This document shows, in pieces, positions 35,459 through 56,600 of a stretch of 64,000 bases of DNA. Where the stretch lies: positions 4,340,001-4,404,000 of the forward strand of contig CP126198.1 of NCBI GenBank assembly GCA_030272155.1, in the 5' to 3' direction. The translations under genes were made by a program, and so were the position numbers. The stretch comes from Tetradesmus obliquus. Taxonomy: Eukaryota > Chlorophyta > Chlorophyceae > Sphaeropleales > Scenedesmaceae. Numbering within the stretch: position 1 is the stretch's first letter; each line of letters starts with the position of its first letter. Below the pieces are notes generated by a model, which worked only from the letters and a program-made list of their open reading frames with translations, made no database searches and was not told where the DNA came from.

Positions 35459-35871
35459 TGGGCGGCAGGACAGGCCAGGCCAGCCGCCACACGCACACAG
35501 CAAGCACAGTGCTGCGGCCGCGCCTGCTGCCAAACACCGCCGCGCCTGCCAGCAAACACAGCCAACAAACATAGCCGCGCCTGCTGCCCAACAGAGTCGC
35601 GCCTGCCAGCAAACACAGCCAGCAGACACAGCCGGGCGGCAGCACAGGCCAGGCGAGCCGCCACCCGCACACAGCAAGCACAGTGCTGCGGCCGCGCCTG
35701 CCAGCAAACACAGCCAGCAAACACAGCCAGCAGACACAGTTGGGCGGCAGGACAGGCCAGGTGAGCCGCCACACGCACACAGCAAGCACAGTGCTGCGGC
35801 CGCGTTTGCTGCCAAACAGAGCCGCACCTGCCAGCAAACACAGCCAGCAGACACAGCCGGAGGCACCTCGC
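35459..35871. repeat. Composite minisatellite
   Basis: A ~63-bp module (core CACACAGCAAGCACAGTGCTGCGG) occurs three times. The modules are joined by variable numbers of a ~16-bp unit (GCCAGCAAACACAGCC and variants). It gives long spurious frames on both strands; none has family features. Confidence 0.85.
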
Positions 35872-36142
35872 AGAGCCCGTGCTAAAACATTTGTCTCAAA
35901 CCACCGCTGCGCATGCACATATGCCTTGCAACAGCAAGAAGTTGCGGGGCAACTACCCATAGTCTGGGCAACTACCCTGGCCGGTTGTTCATTGATGCAC
36001 GCACACGTATTCACCAAATGCAGCTCGGCTGGTATCTGCATGCTCACAGCGGTGCGGCTAGTGCAATAGTTGATATCAATCTGCATAAGCAATCGGCAAC
36101 TGAGGGGTGTTTGAACGGCATCAGGCACACTTACCCCCCTGA

Positions 36143-36211
<69 letters not shown>

Positions 36212-37241
36212 TATCTTGCACCTACCGGCATCCAATGTGTATGTCAGCCTATCACACAAAGGACATCAGGCACACCGACAAGCATGAGATTTGAACCCAG
36301 CAAACACTTGGCATGTTGTGAGCTGCATCTGAAAGCAGATAAAGCACTGCAGCCCTTGACACCCCTGCACGGCACAGCGACCTGCCTACCAGCCACTGTT
36401 TGTTCTGCTGCTGCAGGAGTTTGCAGCACGCACGCGCGCCAAAACAATCCCAGCCTTCTGCTGCCGCTGCTGCTGCTGCTGCTCTCAAAACAATGCCACG
36501 AGCGTGCGTGCCACATACAGCATACACGCATTCTGCTTCAAACAAACAATCCCAGTGGCACCCGGTGCGCACCAACAGCGCCCACACCACACCACAGCTG
36601 TAACACCACCCTGCTTGCAGGCAACACTTGAGGCAGGCAGGCTCACAATCAGTCTGGCGAGCGCCCAAGCCAGCAACGCAGCGCATAACGCCAAAATGAT
36701 ATACGCATCGCGCAATACGCATCCTCGCATCCCCCAAAATATATGCATGCAACCACTGGCTACCTCTGCCACGGCACATGCAGGCTGATACTGCTCCCCA
36801 GCGGCATCTGCTGCTGCTGCTGCTGCTGCTGCTGTTGGCAGTCAAGTTGCAGCAGAGCAGCCTTGATTGAGGCCACACACAGGGCAGGCAGCAAGGCCCC
36901 ACGACACATACACACACAAACACGCCAATACACATGCTCAAAAACAACGATAACAGCCCGCGTGCAATCCCATTCAATCTGGTTCAGCGAATCCGGTACA
37001 AAGTTGCCTCCTCGCACAGCTGCTGTGCGTTGTCCGCTGCTGCCCATGTTCAGTTATGGCCCATTGGCAATAAAGAAGCAGGAGGCAGCCGCCGCTGCAG
37101 TGCAGGCCCGGCTTGGCTTCACTACGCCTCCTGATGCATAACTCATGCCACTGAACGCATGCCATGCCACAGACCACAAGTCACGAGCGACACGTTCAAC
37201 ACATGTGTACATACAGTACAAGCACAGACAGCACCACCCAT

Positions 37242-37245
<4 letters not shown>
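35872..37245. other. Repeat-flanked stretch without a recognised gene
   Basis: It contains a (CAT)23 run at about 36143-36211. On the minus strand there is a short open stretch near 36740-36610 with one hydrophobic helix (AYIILALCAALLAWALARLI). That could be an exon of the same unknown membrane protein as the array at 34.1-35 kb. Evidence is too thin for a gene call. Confidence 0.4.

Positions 37246-37274
<29 letters not shown>
37246..37274. repeat. (CA)n microsatellite
   Basis: About 14 uninterrupted CA units. Confidence 0.95.
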
Positions 37275-37568
37275 CAGACGACGTTCAAATACGGGTAGAG
37301 TGTTTGAGGCAACACATCAGTGGCACCTGTGGGGCAAATAACCTGCCATGCATGCGCAGCAGATACACAGACCACACACAAGCCAAGGACACGACAAAGC
37401 TTGCCGCATTTGCTGCAATCCAATCGATCAAAACCAATCCAATCCAGCAAAGCAACTCAACTCCGATCCAAACACCAGTCAATCCAAAAGCATCGCCGCC
37501 ACGCCTTGTCAGAGGCAACACATGTTCCTTCGTAGCACCCCGTGCAGGCCTCCCTGTCATCCGCAGCA

Positions 37569-37777
37569 CCCCACACGTGACCATGCACCCCACACGTGAC
37601 CATGCACCCCACACGTGACCATGCACCCCACACGTGACCATGCACCCCACACGTGACCATGCACCCCACACGTGACCATGCACCCCACACGTGACCATGC
37701 ACCCCACACGTGACCATGCACCCCACACGTGACCATGCACCCCACACGTGACCATGCACCCCACACGTGACCATGCA
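37569..37777. repeat. 19-bp G-box satellite, 11 perfect copies
   Basis: Eleven identical units of CCCCACACGTGACCATGCA run head to tail. Every unit holds CACGTG, the palindromic G-box/E-box core bound by plant bZIP and bHLH factors. It lies about 175 bp downstream of the stop codon of the minus-strand demethylase gene. The 19-bp period is not divisible by three, so the open frames across it are artefacts of the repeat. Confidence 0.97.
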
Positions 37778-37952
37778 CTGCTGCTGCTCAGCGCTGCCGC
37801 CTGCCGGACCGTTGCTGCTGCAGCTGCTGCTGCTGCTGCCGGAGCGCTGCTGCTGCGGCTGCTCAGCGCTGCCGCCTGACAGAGCGCTGCTGCTGCAGCT
37901 GCTGCATCAGCTCCAGGGGCTGCTGCCCCCCTGCAGCAGCTGCTGCTGCTGC

Positions 37953-47919
<9,967 letters not shown>

Positions 47920-49650
47920 TGCACTGGGCCTGCAGCAGCAGCATACACGCAAAACAGAAAAGTCTCTGTTGGCACACATAGACCCACGGCATGAAAAGTT
48001 CTATGGGACACGTGGATGCTGGCGTTGCGCAGCATGTGCTGTGTTTGCTTGCAACACCCTGTGCATGCTGGGCTGGAGTCGAGCTCTGATGGCACGGCCT
48101 AGCTGCTTCAGCGCTGCGTTTTCTCTCATTTGTGCTGCTCATTGTGCTGCCGCTGTGCAGTAATTAACGCACATGATGCGACTGCAAGCTGCTGACTGTG
48201 ACATTGTCCATGCTGGCATCGTATGCTGGAGGCAACCCGTTGTTGCTCACGCCTGCTATGCAGCCTTATAAGATGGAATAACCGTCATCAGGCAGAAGTG
48301 GAGTATGGACAGGCAGCGCATGACCTGCTGCTCTTTCGCCAGGGTTCGATAGGGGACTGTGTGCAGCTACCCTGTTGCTGCTGTTGCTGCTGCTGCTGCT
48401 ACTGCTGGCCTTGCTGGCTGCTGGCCTGCCGTAAGCATGCACCCAACATCGCATCTGACCGGTTAACTTATCATACACATTGACTGCTTTGTCCAGTAGG
48501 GCCCCAAAGCAATGTGCCGGGCCCTGTTTCACCTGCTGCAGGGATGCAGGGCCGTGGTCTGCCGCTGTTGCGCGGGTGCGTTTACTTGGACATCCTTAGT
48601 TTAAGCAAAAGCGCCATCATTATCGGAGAAGCTCGCCAGTTTTAGCTGCTCGCGATGCAGCCTGCGATCTATTGCAGCTGCAACTAGCCGTGATTCCAGA
48701 AGCTTATAACTGCACAAGCTTGAATATATTCGGCTGTGCGAGCGGGCACAGGCTGTGTCGACACAACGGCAATTAGTGCTTGCGATGAACCTGCCTGCTC
48801 TGCTCCGGCCCTTCAAAGAGGAAAAATAGCGTCCTTGTAAAACCAATGAACTGCGGTCTACAACGACCAGCACAGTTGGTGGTGCATTCCGGTAGCACCT
48901 TTCAGGGAGATAGAACCCCTAGTCATGGTAACCTGTCCCGCGCAGAATTGTACAAGGTGATCAGCAACGCCAGCACTGCTTGTGAATTTCAACTTGAGCA
49001 AATGTATGCACCACAGCAGGGTGGCCACAGGGCTGCTGTTGGTGTTGCTGCTACTGCTGAGGCCGCTGCACACCAATGTTTCCAGCATCGCAGAACAGCA
49101 GCTGTTTCAGGGACTACCAGTGCATGCAAGAGATCACCAGCCCGCCAGAAACTCTCAACAGCGTTTGAATCGTGAACATGCACCATTGACAGCTGCTTGA
49201 GGTGTCACGGATGCCATAACACCAACATAGGGAGGCGAGGTTCACATGTCATTTGTCCCGTTACATGTTCACAGTTTCTCATAGGACTTCCGCTGAGGAT
49301 CTGCTGAGTCAGCGCTGTGGACACACCAGCAGCCCCATCCCGCGAGGTCCTCCCCAGTCAAAACACAACTTGCTGCGCGCCAACCTGGATCATCAATGCA
49401 ACATCAATTACGCCTGCACCCAGCGACACAGCAACCGCCCTGAGCCAAAGGAACCAGGTAGTATGGCAACACAGCCTGCGCCTGCCTTCAGTTGGACGAA
49501 GCAGCCAGCTGACAACGCAGCCAGCTGTGGCTGGCGTACGATGCTGCTGCTGCCACGTTCCTGCCGCTGCCAGAGGCCATCTAGCAGCACTGCCTTCCTC
49601 AACACATCCAGCACATGCCTGCTGCTACAGCTGCTGCTGCTGCTGGCAGC
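47920..49650. other. Region between demethylase start and CCAR1-like stop
   Basis: It should contain the demethylase promoter and leader and the 3' UTR of the CCAR1-like gene. A TGTAA candidate (minus strand, 49261-49265) lies about 390 nt past the CCAR1-like stop. I see no further gene; the longest plus-strand frame (48846-49175) has no recognisable features. Confidence 0.5.
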
Positions 49651-52467
49651 TCACTCAGCCATAGCGTCGACTGCAGCTGCTGCCGCCTCAGGCTTTGCAT
49701 CCGCTGCTGCTGCTGCCGGCTGGGCCTTGTCACTTTCCTTCTTGTCATCCTTCTTGTCACTTTCCTTCTTGTCACTTTCCTTCTTGTCACTTTCCTTCTT
49801 GTCGCCGTCCTTCTTGCCTGCCTCGTGCTTCCTGGGCTCGCGCAGCTCCAGGTCGGTCAGGTCGCTGCAAGGGGCAAGGTGATGTTGCAGTGCGGGACAC
49901 GGAACAGCAGCTGGGTAAGAAAGAACACGATGAAAGTGAGTGCGTGCGAGTAATTGGCAGGGAGAGGATGAGCAGAGAGAGACGAAGTAGTGAATTCAAA
50001 AACAAGCTGTCACATGATTTATTGCCGCCTCAAGGCGCCTCGTGCTTCCTGGACTCGCGCAGCGCCAGGTCAGTCAGGTCGCTGCAAGGGGTGGCGGGTG
50101 GGGTGGGATGGTGCGAAAGAGGGAACAGCAGAGCAGTGAGAAAGAGCATGATGAAAGAGAGTGCTGACAGAGAATTGCATCCAAATGCATGCACGCAGGG
50201 CAGCTAAACCCCCAAGGCAACAGTAGGAATGTGCGCGAGTGTTTGAGCAAGAGAGGGAGGGCGAGAGACCAGTGCTTCCTAAACAACATTCTACCACTCG
50301 CCTTGAAGCCTAAACCCTCACACCCAGACCCCGCTCACCGGTAGTACACGCGCTCGCCGCACCAGCCTCCCGTGGTGTCTGCCACCCTGATATTCTGCCG
50401 CCCTGCCACGCCCAAAACCCCTTGTTCCATCAGGCACCCTTTCAACACCCAGATCACCCGTGGCACACGCGCAACCCAGGTGCCCTGCCACCCCGTGAAC
50501 CGCCTTCGTCGCTCGCCATGAAGCTCAAGCCTCACACCGAAAACGCTTCCACCAGAGCAAACCTCACATCCACTCTCGCTCACCGGAAGTACACGCGCTC
50601 GCCACGCCAGCCTCCCGTGGGGTCTGCAACCCTGAAACCCTGCCGCCCTGCCAACCCCTGAAGATTCTGTCTTAAACCCCTGTCACCAGGTCGCCTTGAA
50701 CCCCGCTCACCGGTAGTACACGCGCTCACCGCGCCAGCCCCCCGTGGGGTCTGCCGCGCCCTGCACCAGGCAGCGCACCGCACGGTGCGGCAGGCACACG
50801 CCCAGGTTGTGCACGATGCGGCGCACGTCCTCCACGCGCAGGTAGCCCGTGCCCGTCTTGTCAAAGTACCTGCGGCCGCAAATGAAAAAAAGGGTGAGAT
50901 GCATGCGGCAGCTGATGTGAGCAGTGTGTACTAAGGCGTATAGATTGAGGACACAGGTGGCACATGCCTCACGGGCGCAGCGGTTTCACGGCGCAAGCAG
51001 TGCGCTGCTGCTCATGGCGCTGTGTTGCTGGGATGAAGGGATATGAGCAAGGCCTGGCAGAGCAGCAGAGGGACACTCATGTAGCTTTTGCCCTGGTGCA
51101 TGCTCATGCGCATGCTCGTGTTCGTGCATATCATAGCCAGCGAGTCAGCTGAGTGCTGCCACACACCTGAAGGCAGCCAGCAGCTGTCTGTTGACATCAA
51201 CCAATGCATGTTCCTGCAAGTGTAAAACTTGGCCCAGCGCTGCCTCGCACCTGAAGGCAGCCAGCAGCTGCTTGTTGACATCAACCAATGCATGTTCCTG
51301 CAAGTGTAAAACTTGGCCCAGCGCTGCCACACACCTGAAGGCGGCCAGCAGCTGCTTGTTGACGATGACCGTCTTCTCAGGCTTCTTGCGCGACTCCCGC
51401 TTCTCGTCGCGCTCCCGGTCACTCTTCTCGTCCTTCTTGTCACTCTTCTCATCCTTCTTGTCGCCCTTCTCACTCTTCTCCTTGGCTGGAGTGCCGGGCT
51501 TGCCCTCACTCTTCTCATCCTTGCTGTCCTCCTTCTTCTCACTCTTCTCATCCTTCTTGTCACCCTCTGCTGCAGCTGGCTTGCTGGCATCCGCTGCTGC
51601 TGCTGCTGCCGCAGGCTCCTTCTTTGGTTCATCTGGCTTAGCAGCAGTAGCAGCAGCAGCAGCAGGGGGTGGCGGTGGCGCTGCCTTGTCACCCTCTGCT
51701 CCTGGCTTGCTGGCGTCTGCTGCTGCTGGCTTGCCGTCTGCTGCCTCGCCCTTCTCGTCGGTCTTCTGCTTCTTGGCTGCCGCGTCCTTGCTGGCACCGC
51801 CGTCCTGCAGCAGCAGCAAGCAGCAGCAGCAGTTACAAGCGCTCATAGCAGTGACCTGGCCATCAAGAAAGGCTCCATGACAACAACCATACAGTGCGCA
51901 CCGGCATGTGCACACAGTGTGACACATCTACATTGCACTGCTCCTGAGCTGCCCTCAAGGCAGCTACACACATCAGCACGGCACAGAGATGCCAAGCTCA
52001 ACACACCAGCGCGGCATAGAAATGCAAGCTAAACAAATCAGCGCGGCACAGGAAAACACACCGGCACGCAAAGCAGGCAAAGCAGCCCACCTCGCTGGCG
52101 GCGCGCTTCTTCTTGCCTTCTTCTGCCTCCTCCTTCTGGCGCGCCTCCTCCAGCCGGCGGCGCTCCTCGCGGCGCTGCATTCATGTAGTCAACACGAGCG
52201 CAAATGAGGTGTTTTGCAACAGCATGTGCATCCAATGAACAGCTTGCACGACAAGCCACAGCACGCACATTCAGCCAACCATGCATGCATGCGTACAATC
52301 AAAGGTGTCAAACCTATAAATGCACTGAACATGTACTGCTGCTGCTGCTGCTGAGCCTGCTGCCGCCCCACCTTGCGGTCCTCCTCCTCGCGTGCTCGGC
52401 GCTCCTCCCTCCTGCGCTGCCTGTCAGCCTCCTCACGCAGCTCACGACGCCACGCCACAGGCCTGAC

Positions 52468-52501
<34 letters not shown>

Positions 52502-53591
52502 GTCAGCAAAAAGAGATTCAACAGCAGCAGTTGAGTGCTTGTTGGCTGATGCAACCACGGCAGATGGGGCAACACCAGAACACACCACAGCACAAGCCAA
52601 CTACAACAGAGCATGGCGTCACAACATACAACATGATATATTTCAACTTCATGCACCTGTCTGCCAGCAGCGCGCGTGCAATAATGTCTCCATATCCCAT
52701 CCCATGAGCATCAAGGTGAAGTGACGCTACAACAGGCTCAAGTACCATCTGCAACTTCACATTACGCTTAAATACACTTGACAACATACACTTGACCACT
52801 CTTGAAATCAACTTCAAATGCACCTGTCTGACAGCAGCGCGCGCGCAATGGCGTCTCCGTAGCCCTTCATAAGCATCTCATGCAGCCCCTCAGCCATCAG
52901 GCCCAGCTCCATCTGCGGCTCAGCGTCATCGCCCTCCTCGTAGTCCAGCAGGCCTGAGAAAGTAACATGTTATGTAACCTGGTGAGTAACAATCATGGAT
53001 GTATAGCTTGGTGGGGTGCTCAGCGAACCCCTGCAGCGTTGTGAGATGATGTGCCCCTGTACTGTCAATGATTACGCAGCACAGCTAAGCTTTCTGGAGA
53101 CCACATGCCACAAGGCAAGAGGCAGCAGCAGCAAACTTGTGCATGTTACTAACACCGTAAATAACACTGCACCTGACAGGGTGAGCATGTGTGGCTCCAG
53201 CAGCTGGCCGCCCTGCCTGCAGGCGGTGAGGGTGATGGAGGGGCCGGGGGGCGGCTTGGGCTTGACGGGAGTGGAGGGCTGCAGACACGGCGGCAGCAGC
53301 GAGCAGCAGCAGTGAGGCAGCAGCACGCATGGTAAGAGGGTGGAGATGTCAGAGAGCGTGAAGGAAAGTGCATGACTGGACAGCGGTGGGAGGCTGCATC
53401 GCAGTGGATGCATATGCAGCCCAATGAGGCAACAGAACAGATCTAAAAACAAGGTATGTGGAAGGAGGGCACACCGCATGACAACTGGCACTGCGGATGC
53501 AAGCACATGCAGCAATGCATGCAGCCATCAGCAGCCTGATGCTGGGCTGACGCAACAAAAACAGCTCCGCTGGCAATATGCTGTAAGCGAT

Positions 53592-53684
<93 letters not shown>

Positions 53685-56600
53685 TGTCCTTGCTGCTCTT
53701 CTTCTCCTCTTTCTTCTCCTCCTTCTTCTCCTCCTTCTTGTCCTTGTCTGCTGCAGCTGCCTCCTTGTCTGTGCCGCCCTCCTTGGCATCACCTGCTGCT
53801 GCTGCTGCTGGCGGCGGCGGCGCCGCATCTGCCGCTGCTGCTGCTGCATCGCCGTTCTCTGCAGGCTTTGCAGCACCGTCAACGTCCATTGCCGCAGTGC
53901 TGGCGCCATCCGCTGCTGCTGCTGCTGCTGCTGCCGGCTTCTCATCCACTTGCATGGCATCTGCTGCAGGCTGCTCCTCCGCCTTTGCTGCAGCAGCACC
54001 ACCCTCTGCCTTCACATCTGCTGCTGCATCTTCCTTCTTCACACCGTCTGCTGTTGCTGCTGCTGCATCCTCCTTCTTCACCCCATCTGCTACTGCTGCT
54101 GCATTCTCCTGCTTTACAGCAGCAGCTGGCTCAACCTTCACAGGTGGCGGCATCAGGGCGCTGATGTCAACCACAAACATAACGTTGACCTGGGTGTACT
54201 GGTGGCTGGCGGGATCATGGCCCTCCAAACCCCGCAGCAAATCCACCCCCTGGTCAAACCCTAAGCCCTGCGGCGCCGAAAACGCAGCCGCCGCCGGCAT
54301 CGCCACAACACTGCTGCTGCTGCTGCCGTCGGCCGGCGCTGCCTCGGCCTTGGGCTCTACCACCTTACTGCTGCTGCTGCTGTGCTTGAGCACCCCGGCC
54401 TCCACTGCTGCTGTTGCTGCTGCTGCGCTGTCGAGGCCATCTGGGCCGGATCTGCTGTAATGCACGTCTGCAAAGTGCACGAATGCACTCTCAGGCAGCT
54501 TGGAGAGGTCCAGCCCCACTTGGCGCTTCACGTGGCGGCTCAGTGCACGCAGCAGGCCGGAGTGGTCGCCGCTGCAAGGCGTTAAAGTTGGCAGGTGGCA
54601 GATGCATGACGGACACAGTAGGGTGATAAGTTTACCTGGTACTGTAAGTAGAAGTCAGAGGAGGTAGCAGCAGCTCAGGAGTGACCGAGGAAACTTCACC
54701 GCACGCACTCGCAAGCACATCACAGTTGCCAAGCCTCACAACACCTTGCCTTACCTTGCAGGGTGCCCGCCGTCCAACTGCGGCTCAGCTTGGCGCCAAA
54801 CATCGCCAACATCAGCACACGCGCGTGCCAGGAGGCCCATAACCGAACCAAACTCAACTGGATTGCAAAACATTGAGTAACAGCTTGCCCGCCTTGCGGG
54901 GTCCCCGCCGGCCGGTTGTGGCTCCCATGGACCACCGAGAGGGCTCAGCTCAGCGCCCCTGCCAGCCGTGAAACTACAAATTTGAAACAGTATCAATATG
55001 AACAGTAACACAAACTAACTGATGCCTACCTGGCTGGGTCGCCCCCCCCCAGCTGAGGCTCCCACGGGCCGCCAAGCGGGCTCAGCTCAGCACAATCCCC
55101 GTCATCAATACACACCCCTTTGTGATATGCACTACAGAAACAACGATAGATATTTTTCAACCATCAACTGCGCCCCTCACCTGGCTGGGTCGCCCCCGTC
55201 CAGCTGTGGCTCCTGTGGGCCGCCAAGCGGGCTCAGCTCAGCATCAATCACAGCACAACCAAACACTTGAAACCCCTGTGCCACATATACATGACTTTCA
55301 CCGTTTGACCCGTCTCCTCAAATCCAACAACATGTTACATCTTGCCCTACCTTGCCGGGTCACCCCCGTCGAGCTGTGGCTCCCATGGGCCGCCAAGAGG
55401 GCTCAGCTCAACACCCCTGCCAGCCGTGCAACTATAAATTTGAGCAGTGTCATTCTGGACAGTAACAAAATAACTGATGCCCACCTGGCTGGGTCGCCCC
55501 CATCCCCCTACGCCACATATAGAAGACTGTCACCGGTTTGACGCAATTTATTGAAACAAAACACATGTCACATCTTGCCCTACCTGGCCGGGTCTCCGCC
55601 ATCCAGCTGTGGCTCCCACGGGCCGCCGAGCGGGCTCAGCTCAGCGCCCCTGCCCGTGCTGCGCAGCGTGACAAAGTGCACCGCACGCGCCAGGTGCAGG
55701 CCCCCTGAGTGGGCAGGGCCCAGGTGCACTGACGCCAGCTGCTGCTCTGACAGGCCGCACAGCAGCACCGCCTGCGGCGAAGAAAAGGCAGGGCAGTGCA
55801 TGTAACGTCAGGAGGGATCCAGGAGTGAGCAGAGCCCAGGTGCACGGACGCCAGCTGCTGCTGACAGGCCACACAGCAGCACCGCCTGCAGTGCAAAGGA
55901 TAAGCAGGGCAACATGGCAGCAGGGCAGTGGGTGGAAGATCAGGAGGGATCAAGGAGCGGGCGGGGCCCAGGTGCACTGACGCCAGCTGCTCTCTGACAG
56001 GCCGCACAGCAGCACCGCCTGCGGCGCAGAAAGCGCAGGAGAGTAGGAGCGTAGAGCAGGTGGTGGGAAAAAAGGTAGAAGCTGACAAGGACGGAGGCAA
56101 CGGCGCAGCAGGGAAAGATACAGAGAGGAGGAGAGAGATGAAGGGCTTAAAGTGGAGGGTGAAAGCCAACACGGCACCAACTTTTTTGACTTTCAAACAG
56201 TGTTAGTTTGAGCAGTCAACACGCACTCACCTTTGCCACCCACTTCACCCCGTTGACCACCACTCCCTTCATGTGGTCAACCTCAGGCTCAGCTGGCTTC
56301 TCATCCTTCTCCTTTTCTTTTTCAACATGAGCCTCCTTGGCCTCCTTTTCCTTTGCCTCTGCTGCATCAGCAGCAGCAGCAGCTGGCTTCTCCCCTGCAT
56401 CCTCTTTCTTCTGCGCATCTGCTGCTGCAGGTGCTGCTGCGTCACCTGCTGCCTTATCAGCCGCAGGCGCCTTGTCAGCAGCGCTGCCATCCGCTGCTGC
56501 TGCTGCTGCTGCCTCCTTGGCTTTCTCGCCCTCCCCTGCTACTGCTGCTGCCCCCTCTGCCGGCTTTTCCTCCTTGTCTTTCGCCTTGTCATCTTTGGGA

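Noticed and set aside
35299-36221. Long minus-strand frames around 35.3-36.2 kb (polyAsp and Cys-Trp-Leu repeats)
   Set aside because: They come from the (CAT)n run and the composite minisatellite and carry no recognisable domain.
37569-37777. CRISPR-like array
   Set aside because: Units are directly abutting with no spacers and the context is a eukaryotic nuclear genome.
53590-53685. Poly-Val-Cys extension of CCAR1-like exon 8
   Set aside because: The frame only continues because (GT)n has no stop; the donor at the run's first GT restores the frame to exon 9.
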